A DNA stretch of 64,000 nucleotides from Allonocardiopsis opalescens (GTDB lineage Bacteria > Actinomycetota > Actinomycetes > Streptosporangiales > Streptosporangiaceae), in contig NZ_PVZC01000006.1 in NCBI RefSeq assembly GCF_003002095.1, forward strand, positions 372,001-436,000, written 5' to 3'. Below the pieces are notes generated by a model. That model saw nothing but the letters and a program-made list of their open reading frames with translations, was not told the DNA's origin and did no database searches. The position numbers and the translations under genes were made by a program. Shown piece by piece: positions 1 to 8,253 of this stretch. Position 1 is the first letter of the stretch, and each line of letters starts with the position of its first letter.

Positions 1-1753
1 GCACCTGGTCCAGGTAGCCGAGGCTGGGGTCGCCCCACCACGGCTGCGGGTCGGCGGTGTTGCGCAGCCGGTCGCGCACCTGCGCCGGGCTGAGGTCCGG
101 CTCGGTCTCCAGCAGCAGCGCGACGCCGCCCGCGACGTGCGGGGACGACATCGAGGTGCCGCTGATGGCGGCGTAGCCGCCCAGCTCCAGCGGGTAGGTC
201 GAGCGGATCAGGCCGCCCGGGGCGCCGATGTCGGGCTTGAGGGTGAGGTCGGGGGCCAGGCCGTAGGAGCTGAACGAGCTGATCAGGCCGCCCGTGGGAT
301 TGGGCGCGCTGGCCTGCTCGTCGGTCCAGGTGAGGGTGACCGGGCCCTGCTCCAGCTGCTCCAGCAGGTGCGCGCCGTCGACGTCGGAGACGCCGACGCC
401 GAATGCGCCGCGGTCGACGATGCCGCCGCCGGAGAACAGGCCGGGACCGTTGTTGTAGATCACCACGCCGACGGCGCCGGCGTTCACCGCCTCATCGTAC
501 TTCTCGGCGAAGGTGCAGTCACCGCGCACCAGCAGGGCGACCCGGCCGGTGAGGTCCTCGGGATAGGTGTCGCCGAGCGAGGGGCAGCCCCGGCCGCCGT
601 TGGCGAGTTCGGCGGTGGTGCCCTCGGTCGGCGGGTCCTGGGTGGCAGCCAGCGGCAGGTACGGCACCTGGCGGCCGCTGGAGTCGACCTGGAAGCTCAG
701 CGCGCTGATGTGGGTGTTGTCGAAGGAGGCGACGCCGATGACGTCGCGGCCCAGGCCGGGCGCGCCGGCCGAGTAGGCGCCGGTGTCGCCGTCGTTGCCG
801 ATGGAGGCGACCACGACCACCCCGCGGGCGACCAGGTTGTCGCTGGCGACGGCGGTGGGGTACTGCGGCCAGCTGAACCCGGAGCCGATGCTCATGTTCA
901 GCACGTCCATGTCGTCGGCGTAGGCGCGCTCCATGGCCTGCACCATGATGTCGGAGGTGGTGCTGCCGGTGCAGCCGAACACCTTGTAGGCGCCGAAGAC
1001 CACTCCGGGCGCCACCCCGGTGACCTCGCCCTCGGCGCCGACGATGCCGGCGACGTGGGTGCCGTGGCCGTTGCAGTCCATCGGGTCGCCGTCGGGCACC
1101 GGGGTGAGGTTGGCGGGGTCGCCGGCGTTGTAGGCGTCGCCGACGAAGTCGTGGCCGGCCACCACCCTGCCGGTGGGCATCGGCCCGGGCCCGCCGAGGT
1201 CGGGGTGCTGGTAGTCGATGCCGGTGTCCATCACGGCGACGCGCACGCCCTCGCCGCTCAGGCCCAGCTCCGACTGGGCGATGTCGGCGCCGGTCATGCC
1301 GAGCGCGGTGGCGAGGTCGGGCTCGGCGGTGGCGGTCTCGGGGACCGGCACGCTCACCACCGGGAAGACCGCCTCGACGCCGGGGGTGCCGCGCAGCCGG
1401 GTCAGCTCCTCGGCGTCGCCCAGCTCCACCGAGAGGCCGTTCCACAGCGTCTCGAAGGTCATCCGCTCGGTGTAGTCGACGCCGCGGGCGTCGGCCGCGG
1501 CCCGGAACTCGGCCCGGTCGTCGCGCAGCGCCGCCCGGGCGCCGCCCTCGACCACCGGCGGGCTCTCCAGCTGGACGAACCACAGGCCCGAGGCGCGGGC
1601 CATCGGGGTGCCGTCGTCGGCGACCGGCGCCGGATGGACGGGGGCCAGCTCGTCCGTCGCACTCGCCGGCACGGCCAGCGAGGCCGTGACCAGGGAGAAC
1701 GATGCCAGTGGCAGCAATAGGCCCAGCGCAAGGCGACGTGGTGCCGCTCTCAT
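1..1753 (-). CDS. Secreted subtilisin-like S8 serine peptidase with PA insert (3' end outside window)
   Basis: Extracellular serine endopeptidase. The ATG at 1753 opens a reading frame of 583+ codons that is still open at base 1. A Sec signal peptide (arginine-rich start, hydrophobic core, cleavage near VPASA) is followed by an inhibitor-I9-like propeptide. The catalytic triad is visible: Asp176 in VMDTGIDYQHPDLGG, His230 in GHGTHVAG, Ser534 in GTSMSSPHVAG. Between His and Ser (about residues 400-490) lies a protease-associated (PA) insert (VALLVRGDCTFAEK, VVIYNN), the arrangement of lactocepin/C5a-peptidase-like S8A enzymes. The C-terminus is missing only because the window ends. The substrate cannot be told. 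Confidence 0.93.
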   Translation of the reverse strand, partial: MRAAPRRLALGLLLPLASFSLVTASLAVPASATDELAPVHPAPVADDGTPMARASGLWFVQLESPPVVEGGARAALRDDRAEFRAAADARGVDYTERMTFETLWNGLSVELGDAEELTRLRGTPGVEAVFPVVSVPVPETATAEPDLATALGMTGADIAQSELGLSGEGVRVAVMDTGIDYQHPDLGGPGPMPTGRVVAGHDFVGDAYNAGDPANLTPVPDGDPMDCNGHGTHVAGIVGAEGEVTGVAPGVVFGAYKVFGCTGSTTSDIMVQAMERAYADDMDVLNMSIGSGFSWPQYPTAVASDNLVARGVVVVASIGNDGDTGAYSAGAPGLGRDVIGVASFDNTHISALSFQVDSSGRQVPYLPLAATQDPPTEGTTAELANGGRGCPSLGDTYPEDLTGRVALLVRGDCTFAEKYDEAVNAGAVGVVIYNNGPGLFSGGGIVDRGAFGVGVSDVDGAHLLEQLEQGPVTLTWTDEQASAPNPTGGLISSFSSYGLAPDLTLKPDIGAPGGLIRSTYPLELGGYAAISGTSMSSPHVAGGVALLLETEPDLSPAQVRDRLRNTADPQPWWGDPSLGYLDQV

Positions 1754-2018
1754 TGACGCCCTTTCCTCACGTGCGCCAATGAGGCCGTGCGTGTGCCCGT
1801 CCGGAAACGTGCGCACGCCGAAATCACCGTCGCACGCACTCTCGACGTAATCGGTTCCGGCCCCCCGCAAGGGTCAGGCTAGAACGGAACAACTCCGCCG
1901 AGAAGGCCCATTGTTGGCATTTTTCTCTTATGTCAGTCCGGTAACTTTTTCCGCTCGGATTCCTCTCGGTGGACCGCCTCCGGGCCGGGGCGGCGCGCCG
2001 GAGCCGGCGCGCCCGCCG

Positions 2019-3428
2019 TCAGGAGAACCGCTCCAGGTCGCGGATCTTGTTGGTGGCGTCCAGGGCGGCGACCTTGTACGCCTCCGACAGGGTCGGATAG
2101 TTGAAGACGGTGTCCACCAGGTAGTCGACGGTGCCGCCGGTGCCCATCACGGCCTGGCCGATGTGGACCAGGTCGGTGGCGCCGGTGCCGAAGACGTGCA
2201 CGCCCAGCAGTTTGCGGTCGGTGGTGGAGACCAGCAGTTTGAGCATGCCGTAGGTGTCGCCGGCGATCTGGCCGCGCGCCAGCTCGCGGTAGCGGGAGAT
2301 GCCGACCTCGTAGGGCACCGAGGTGGCGGTCAGCTCGGCCTCGGTGGCGCCGCAGTAGGAGATCTCCGGGACGGTGTAGATCCCGATGGGCTGCAGCCCG
2401 GCCAGCTCCCTGGCCGGCTCGCCGAAGGCGTGGTAGGCGGCGATCCTGCCCTGGTCGGTGGAGGTGGCGGCCAGCGCGGGGAAGCCGATCACGTCGCCGA
2501 CGGCGTAGATGTTCTCCACCGCGGTGCGGTAGTCGCCGTCCACGGCCAGCCGGCCGCGGTCGTCGGCGCTCAGCCCGGCGCGCTCCAGGTCCAGGGCGTC
2601 GGTCATGCCCTGGCGGCCGGCGGAGTACAGCACCGCGTCGGCCAGGATCCGCTTGCCGCTGACCAGGGTGGTGACGGTGGCGCGGTCGGAGACGGCGACG
2701 TCGACCACCTTCTCGCCGAAGCGGAAGGTGACCGCGAGGTCGCGCATGTGGAACTTGAGCGACTCCACCACCTCGGGGTCGCAGAAGCCGAGCATCTGCT
2801 CGCGCTGCTCGACCACGGTCACCCGGGTGCCCAGCGCGGCGAACATGGAGGCGTACTCGATGCCGATCACGCCCGCGCCCACCACGACCAGCGAGGACGG
2901 GATGTGGTCCAGGTTCAAGACCTCGTCGGAGTCGAGCACCCGCTCCTTGTCGAAGTCGATCTCGGCGGGGCGCGCGGGGCGGCTGCCGGTGGCGATCACC
3001 ACGAAGGCGCCGGTGATGGAGGTGCGGTCGCCGCGGTGCGCGCCCTCGACGCACACGGTGTGCGGGTCCAGGAAGCGGCCGAGGCCGGGCACCAGCTCCA
3101 CGTGGTTGCGCAGCAGCTGCGCCTTGACCACCTGCACCTCGCGGTCGACCACATGGCGGGTCCGCGACATCAGGTCGCCGATGGTGATCTCCTGCTTGAC
3201 GCGGTAGCTGGCGCCGTACAGCTCGCGCTGCGACATGCCGGTCAGGTACAGCACCGCCTCGCGCAGGGTCTTGGACGGGATGGTGCCGGTGTTCACGCAC
3301 ACCCCGCCGATCATGTCGGGGCGGTCGACCACCGCGACGCGCTTGCCCAGTTTGGCGGCGGCCACGGCCGCCTTCTGGCCGCCCGGACCCGAGCCGAGGA
3401 CGATGAGGTCGAAGTCGTAGTCGCTCAC
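2019..3428 (-). CDS. sthA: Soluble (Si-specific) pyridine nucleotide transhydrogenase
   Basis: Cytoplasmic FAD flavoprotein of about 469 residues, the usual length for SthA, which exchanges reducing equivalents between NADPH and NAD+. The N-terminal FAD-binding motif is [12 protein letters not shown]. The redox-active position reads [11 protein letters not shown]: the second cysteine of the CxxxxC disulfide found in lipoamide dehydrogenase or glutathione reductase is replaced, which is the hallmark of SthA. A second nucleotide-binding motif [19 protein letters not shown] and a C-terminal dimerisation domain follow. The frame is open further upstream, but homology begins at the GTG at 3428 ([12 protein letters not shown]). 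A nearby upstream GTG (GTG GGG GTG) is an alternative. It is probably monocistronic. Confidence 0.92.
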   Translation of the reverse strand: MSDYDFDLIVLGSGPGGQKAAVAAAKLGKRVAVVDRPDMIGGVCVNTGTIPSKTLREAVLYLTGMSQRELYGASYRVKQEITIGDLMSRTRHVVDREVQVVKAQLLRNHVELVPGLGRFLDPHTVCVEGAHRGDRTSITGAFVVIATGSRPARPAEIDFDKERVLDSDEVLNLDHIPSSLVVVGAGVIGIEYASMFAALGTRVTVVEQREQMLGFCDPEVVESLKFHMRDLAVTFRFGEKVVDVAVSDRATVTTLVSGKRILADAVLYSAGRQGMTDALDLERAGLSADDRGRLAVDGDYRTAVENIYAVGDVIGFPALAATSTDQGRIAAYHAFGEPARELAGLQPIGIYTVPEISYCGATEAELTATSVPYEVGISRYRELARGQIAGDTYGMLKLLVSTTDRKLLGVHVFGTGATDLVHIGQAVMGTGGTVDYLVDTVFNYPTLSEAYKVAALDATNKIRDLERFS

Positions 3429-3477
3429 CCCCACAGCCTGCGGTCCGCCCGACCAACACGCAAGGCTCTGCTTATCG

Positions 3478-3496
3478 GCCGCGCCTTCGGCGCGGC
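3478..3496. terminator. Short hairpin upstream of sthA
   Basis: Perfect 8-bp inverted repeat GCCGCGCC / GGCGCGGC with a TTC loop, 50 bp before the sthA start. It may lie in the sthA leader or be a second stem after the upstream oxidase gene. Role not resolved. Confidence 0.4.
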
Positions 3497-3561
3497 GGTT
3501 CGGCGCGCTTAGACCCGGTGCCCGGGGTCCGGGGTGTCCCCGGGGAGCACCGCCCTCCTCC

Positions 3562-3590
3562 GGCGCATCGCGACTTCGTCGCGATGCGCC
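3562..3590. terminator. Perfect 13-bp hairpin after the oxidase gene
   Basis: Arms 3562-3574 and 3578-3590 are exact complements with a 3-nt loop. It lies 94 bp beyond the stop codon of the FAD/Fe-S oxidase gene and before sthA, so it is best read as a terminator for the oxidase operon. Confidence 0.7.
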
Positions 3591-3683
3591 TCCGTCAGTC
3601 CAGACACCGGCGCGCGCCGAACATGGCGTGCCGCTCACTGCGGCGATCGTGTCCCGGCCCCATGCTCTCCGCCCGTTCCCCGG

Positions 3684-6623
3684 CTACTCCTCGACCGCCT
3701 CGCGCAGCAGCCGCACCGGGTGCCACGCGGTGCGCTCGGCGCCGTGGGCGATCTGCTGGCGGCACGACACGCCGGTGGCGGCCACCACGGTGGCCGCGGG
3801 CTCGGCCCGGACGGCGGGGAACAGCCGGTCGGCGCCGACCTGCATGGACAGCGCGTAGTGCTCGTCCTCGAAACCGAAGGAGCCGGCCATCCCGCAGCAG
3901 CCGGCGTCCAACTCCTCGACGGTGACGCCAGGCAGCCGCCGCAGCAGCCCCACCGTCGCGGCCGTGCCGACCTCGGCCTTCTGGTGGCAGTGCCCGTGGA
4001 AGAGGATCCGGCGCCCGGCGAGCCAGGAGTCGGCGCGCAGCCGCAGCCGCCCGTCGTCGACCGCCTCGGCCAGCAGCTCCTCGACCTGGCGCACCCGGCC
4101 CGACACCTCGCGCACCCGCGGGGTGTCCGGCAGCAGCGTGCGGTACTCGTCCTTGAGGGTGAGCACGCACGAGGGCTCGCAGCCGACGATCGGCGAGTCC
4201 GGCCCGCCGGAGGCGGCCAGCCGGTTGACCAGGTCGCGGGCCTTGCTCCTGGCGTCGTCCACCAGGCCCTTGGACAGGCTGGACCGGCCGCAGCAGCCCG
4301 AGGAGGCCAGCACCACCCGCCACCCCGCCAGCTCCAGCAGCTCGATGGCGGCCCGGCCCACCTCGGGCTCGGTGTAGGTGGTGAAGGAGTCGGCCAGGAA
4401 GGTGACGGTGCCGACCGGCGCCGGGCGCGCCGCCGGACGGCGGCGGCGGAACCAGCCCACCAGGGTGCGCCGGGCGAAGGCCGGCAGCGGGCGGGCGTCG
4501 GTGATCCCGGCCAGCCGCCGCATCAGCCGCCGCACCGGCCCCAGCCGCAGCGGGACGTTGGACAGCGGCGCGGCGGCGGCGCCGAGCCGGTTGAGGGTGC
4601 GGATGGAGCCGAAGATCCGGGAGCGCAGCGGTACGCCGCGCACGTCGTGCCGGCGGGCCAGCGCCTCGGTCTTCAGCGCCGCCATGTCCACGCCCAGCGG
4701 GCACTCGCTCTTGCATGCCTTGCACATCAGGCACAGGTCCAGCACCTCGTGCAGCCGGTCGTCGGCCAGCGCGGTGGCGGGGTCGGGCTCGCTCAAGGCT
4801 TTGACCAGCGCGTTCGCCCGGCCGCGGGTGGAGTCCTCCTCGTTGCGGGTGGCGATGTAGGACGGGCACATCGCGCCGCTGGTGTGCTTGCGGCACAGGC
4901 CGATGTTCATGCAGCGGTCGGCGGCGCCGCGCATCCCGCCGACGACCTCGAAGTCCAGCCGGGTCACCAGCGGCGGCGCGGGCGGCAGCGCGGCGTCGCG
5001 CAGGTGCTCGGTCATCGCGGGGGCGTCCACGATCTTGCCGGGGTTAAGCCCGTTGCCGGGGTCGAAGACGCGCTTGACCCGGCGCATCGCCTCGTACAGC
5101 CGCTCGCCGTAGATCTCGCGGTTGAACTCGCTGCGGGCCAGGCCGTCGCCGTGCTCGCTGGAGTTCACCCCGCCGAACTCGGCGACCAGCGCGGTGATCT
5201 CCCCGGCGACGGCGCGCATGGTGCGCACCTCCTCGGGGTCGGTGAGGTCGACGAAGGGGCGGATGTGCAGGCAGCCCACGGAGCAGTGGCCGTAGAAGCC
5301 GGCGGTGAGGCCGTGCCGGTCCAGCACCTGGCGGAACCGGTCGGTGTATTCGGCCAGCCGGGAGGGGTCGACGGCGGTGTCCTCGATGAACGCGGCCGGC
5401 CTGCGGGTGCCGACGCTGGAGGCCATCAGCAGGCCGAGGCCGGACTTGCGCACCTTCAGCAGCGCGCTCTGCTGCTCGGCGGTCTCGGCGAGCAGGGTGT
5501 GGTAGCCATGGCCGTGCGCGCTCCAGGCGTCGTCCAGCCGGCGCAGCCGCCCGCGCAGCTCCTCCTCGTCGTCGCCGGTGAAGGAGACGAACAGCAGCGC
5601 GTCGGGGTCGCCGACCAGGATGGAGCCGAGCGTGGCGTACTCCAGCTTGCTGCGCGACAGCTCCAGGATGGTGCGGTCCATCATCTCCACGGCCGAGGGC
5701 TCGCAGGCCAGCGCGTCCTCGGTGGCGGCGATGGCGGCGGCCGTGGAGGTGAAGTGGCCGACGGCGATGACCGTGCGCTTGGGCTTGGGCACCAGGCCGA
5801 CCAGGGCGCGGGTGGCGACCACCAGGGTGCCCTCGGAGCCCACCACGAACTTCGCCAGGTCGAAGGGCTCCCCGGCCGCCGAAGCGGCCAGCCGGTCGAG
5901 CCGGTAGCCGCCGGACCGCCGCCAGAACGGCGGGTAGTCGGCGGCGATGGCCTCGGCGTCGGCGCGCAGGATCTCCGGCAGCTCACGGTAGATCCGGCCC
6001 TCCAGGGTGGCCGAGCGCGCCCGGCGGGCCCGTTCGGCCTCGTCCACGGGGGCCAGATGGGCCCGGCTGCCGTCGGACAGCACGACGTCCAGCTCGCGGA
6101 CGTGGTCGATGGTCATGCCGTAGCGCACCGAGCCGCTGCCCGCCGAGTTGTTGCCGATCATCCCGCCGATGGTGGCGCGGTTGCTGGTGGAGGTGTCGGG
6201 GCCGAACATCAGGCCGTGCTCGGCGGCGGCCGCGTTCAGCTGGTCCTGCACCACCCCGGGCTCGACCAGGGCGGTGCGGGCCTCGGGGTCGATGGACAGG
6301 ATGCGGTTCATGTGCCTGGACAGGTCCAGCACCAGGCCGGGGCCGACGGTCTGCCCGGCCAGGCTGGTGCCGCCGCCGCGCGGCACCACCGGCACGCCCA
6401 GCTCGCGGGCGGCCGCGACCGCGGCGGCCACGTCGTCGGCGCTCCTGGGGAAGGCGACGCCCAGCGGCCGGATCGCGTACATGCTGGCGTCGCGGGAGAA
6501 CAGGTGCCGGGTGTAGTCGTCGAAGGCGACCTCGCCGGCGATTCCGGCGCGCAGCCGGCGCTCCAGCTCGCCCGCCCGAGCCGACTCGTCCCCGCGGGTG
6601 GTGCCGTCCTGGGTCACGGTCAT
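3684..6623 (-). CDS. FAD- and (4Fe-4S)-binding 2-hydroxyacid dehydrogenase (GlcD/GlpC-type fusion)
   Basis: 979 residues. The N-terminal half is a PCMH/FAD-linked oxidase domain (VVPRGGGTSLAGQTVG at about 85-100, the diphosphate-binding loop) with a FAD_oxidase_C domain to about residue 510. Two ferredoxin-like Cys clusters follow (CMNIGLCRKHTSGAMC; CLMCKACKSECP), then two CCG-type domains (GCEPSC; GHCHQKAE with LDAGCCGMAG) that resemble the heterodisulfide-reductase-like subunit of glycolate/lactate oxidases. Such fusions include the YdiJ-type D-2-hydroxyglutarate dehydrogenase and D-lactate dehydrogenases that pass electrons to the quinone pool. It starts 13 bp after an aminotransferase gene, so the two form an operon. 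The true substrate (glycolate, D-lactate or a hydroxy-dicarboxylate) is not readable from sequence. Confidence 0.88.
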   Translation of the reverse strand: MTVTQDGTTRGDESARAGELERRLRAGIAGEVAFDDYTRHLFSRDASMYAIRPLGVAFPRSADDVAAAVAAARELGVPVVPRGGGTSLAGQTVGPGLVLDLSRHMNRILSIDPEARTALVEPGVVQDQLNAAAAEHGLMFGPDTSTSNRATIGGMIGNNSAGSGSVRYGMTIDHVRELDVVLSDGSRAHLAPVDEAERARRARSATLEGRIYRELPEILRADAEAIAADYPPFWRRSGGYRLDRLAASAAGEPFDLAKFVVGSEGTLVVATRALVGLVPKPKRTVIAVGHFTSTAAAIAATEDALACEPSAVEMMDRTILELSRSKLEYATLGSILVGDPDALLFVSFTGDDEEELRGRLRRLDDAWSAHGHGYHTLLAETAEQQSALLKVRKSGLGLLMASSVGTRRPAAFIEDTAVDPSRLAEYTDRFRQVLDRHGLTAGFYGHCSVGCLHIRPFVDLTDPEEVRTMRAVAGEITALVAEFGGVNSSEHGDGLARSEFNREIYGERLYEAMRRVKRVFDPGNGLNPGKIVDAPAMTEHLRDAALPPAPPLVTRLDFEVVGGMRGAADRCMNIGLCRKHTSGAMCPSYIATRNEEDSTRGRANALVKALSEPDPATALADDRLHEVLDLCLMCKACKSECPLGVDMAALKTEALARRHDVRGVPLRSRIFGSIRTLNRLGAAAAPLSNVPLRLGPVRRLMRRLAGITDARPLPAFARRTLVGWFRRRRPAARPAPVGTVTFLADSFTTYTEPEVGRAAIELLELAGWRVVLASSGCCGRSSLSKGLVDDARSKARDLVNRLAASGGPDSPIVGCEPSCVLTLKDEYRTLLPDTPRVREVSGRVRQVEELLAEAVDDGRLRLRADSWLAGRRILFHGHCHQKAEVGTAATVGLLRRLPGVTVEELDAGCCGMAGSFGFEDEHYALSMQVGADRLFPAVRAEPAATVVAATGVSCRQQIAHGAERTAWHPVRLLREAVEE

Positions 6624-6636
6624 CTGCGGCTGCTCC

Positions 6637-7803
6637 TCAGCACGACTGCAGGTGGTCGAGCGCCGCGTTGATCCCGTTCGGGTCGACGCGCACTCCGGCG
6701 AGGGCCAGCCCCATCTGCACGCCCGCGAGCGTGCCGGCCAGCGTCAGATCGTTGAAGTGCCCGAGGTGGCCGATCCGGAACACCCGTCCGGCCAGCCGGC
6801 CGAGGCCGGTGCCCAGCGACATGTCGAAGCGGTCCAGGATCAGCGCCCGCACCTTGTCGGCGTCGTGCCCCTCCGGCACCAGCACCGCGGTGAGCGAGCC
6901 GGAGTGCTCGCGCTCGTCGGCGCACAGCACCTCCAGGCCCCAGCCGCGCACGGCGGCGCGGGTGGCGGCGGCGTGCCGGGCGTGGCGGGCGTAGACCTTC
7001 GGCAGGCCCTCCTCGCGCAGCATCCGCAGCGCCTCGCGCAGGCCGTAGAGCAGGTTGGTGGCGGGGGTGTAGGGGAAGAAGCCGGCCTTGTTCGCGGCCA
7101 GCACGGGCCGCCAGTCGAAGTAGGAGCGGGGCAGCGCCGCCGTCTCGGCCGCGCGCAGCGCCTTGGCGCTGACGGCGTTGAAGCCCAGGCCGGGCGGGAG
7201 CATCAGCCCCTTCTGCGAGCCGGCCACGGTGACGTCCACCCCCCACTCGTCGTGGCGGTAGTCGATGGAGCCGAGCGAGGAGATGGTGTCGACCAGCAGC
7301 AGGGCGGGATGGCCGGCCTCGTCCATGGCGCGGCGGATCTCGGCGATCCGGCTGGTGACGCCGGTGGAGGTCTCGTTGTGCACCACGCACACGGCCTTGA
7401 TCGCGCGGGCGCCGTCGGCGGCCAGCCGCTCGCGGACCGTGTCGGGGTCGGCGCCGTGCCGCCAGTCGCCGGGCACGAAGTCGACCTCCAGCCCGAGGCC
7501 GGTGGCGATGTCGCGCCACAGGGTGGCGAAGTGGCCGGTCTCGAAGGCGAGCACCCGGTCGCCGGGGCTGAGGGTGTTCACCAGCGCCGCCTCCCAGGCG
7601 CCGGTGCCCGAGGACGGGAAGATCACCACCGGCTCCGCCGTGCCGAAGACCGCCCTGACGTCCTGGAGCAGTTCGAGCGCCATCCGGGCGAACTCGGGTC
7701 CGCGGTGGTCGATGACGGGCGCCGCCATGGCGCGCAGTACCTGGTCGGGCACGTTGGTGGGGCCCGGGATCTGCAGGAAGTGGCGCCCGGTGGCATGTGT
7801 CAT
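6637..7803 (-). CDS. PLP-dependent alanine/serine-glyoxylate aminotransferase
   Basis: 388 residues, class V fold-type I aminotransferase. The start ATG has a GGAGG ribosome site 8 nt upstream. The N-terminal signature IPGPTNVPDQVLRAM, the phosphate-binding PSSGTGAWEAAL, the cofactor Asp region LLLVDTISSLGS and the Schiff-base lysine in AGSQKGLMLPPG are all present. Family members use glyoxylate as amino acceptor with alanine, serine or ureidoglycine as donor. Co-transcription with a 2-hydroxyacid oxidase that could make glyoxylate fits a serine-glyoxylate or alanine-glyoxylate enzyme. The pair is divergent from a carboxylate transporter and shares its operator-containing intergenic region. 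Confidence 0.9.
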   Translation of the reverse strand: MTHATGRHFLQIPGPTNVPDQVLRAMAAPVIDHRGPEFARMALELLQDVRAVFGTAEPVVIFPSSGTGAWEAALVNTLSPGDRVLAFETGHFATLWRDIATGLGLEVDFVPGDWRHGADPDTVRERLAADGARAIKAVCVVHNETSTGVTSRIAEIRRAMDEAGHPALLLVDTISSLGSIDYRHDEWGVDVTVAGSQKGLMLPPGLGFNAVSAKALRAAETAALPRSYFDWRPVLAANKAGFFPYTPATNLLYGLREALRMLREEGLPKVYARHARHAAATRAAVRGWGLEVLCADEREHSGSLTAVLVPEGHDADKVRALILDRFDMSLGTGLGRLAGRVFRIGHLGHFNDLTLAGTLAGVQMGLALAGVRVDPNGINAALDHLQSC

Positions 7804-7851
7804 CGCGTTCCCTCCGCCGTCGGCTCGGCACTCCCGACCTTCGGAGCACTA

Positions 7852-7866
7852 TTCCGACATACGGAA
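7852..7866. promoter_or_regulatory. Operator copy 1, TTCCG-N5-CGGAA
   Basis: Perfect 15-bp inverted repeat TTCCGACATACGGAA, 49 bp upstream of the aminotransferase start codon. Its match to the second copy is seen directly; the regulator is not known. Sites of this shape are used by IclR-type dimers, which is an inference. Confidence 0.7.
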
Positions 7867-8080
7867 AATGTCTCCCGGATCGCGGAGTCGAGGTCCATGC
7901 TCCGATCATCGGATCTTCAGCGCAAGCCCTGGGCGGAGCGGGTTCCGCGCCGGCCCGATCAGGCGGCGGGCAGGGCCCTGCCTGGCCTTACCAGAAGTGA
8001 GACCGTGATCACGAGGGGGTATTGACCTCGAATGTAACCAAGACCATACTCTTCGAAACCCAGCAGCAACCCGGCCGATA

Positions 8081-8095
8081 TTCCGGATAGCGGAA
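8081..8095. promoter_or_regulatory. Operator copy 2, TTCCG-N5-CGGAA
   Basis: Perfect 15-bp inverted repeat TTCCGGATAGCGGAA, 159 bp upstream of the transporter start codon, with the same T-A flank on the left and A on the right as copy 1. Confidence 0.7.
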
Positions 8096-8253
8096 AGTCC
8101 TTTCCGCCATCGAACGTGACAGGTCCCCGACCCGTCCAGCGCCGCGCGGGTCGCGCCGCCCCCCGAGTTCCGCCCGAGCCCGCTCCTGCCGCCGCGGCCG
8201 CCCCGGCACCGCCGGGCCGACCCCCTGCGCGTCCCCGAACCGAGGGAGCCCGT

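Larger units (their letters stand above)
7804..8253. promoter_or_regulatory. Divergent control region with two copies of the same operator
   Basis: 450 bp between the aminotransferase/oxidase operon and the MatC-type transporter, with no gene seen in it. Two sites have identical 5+5+5 architecture: TTCCG-N5-CGGAA at 7852-7866 and at 8081-8095, both embedded in TATTCCG...CGGAAA. Each lies near one end of the region, suitable for one dimeric repressor controlling both directions. Confidence 0.75.

Noticed and set aside
137-1720. Large frames antisense to the peptidase and to many other genes
   Set aside because: They mirror real genes on the other strand and show typical Val/Gly/Arg/His-rich shadow composition.
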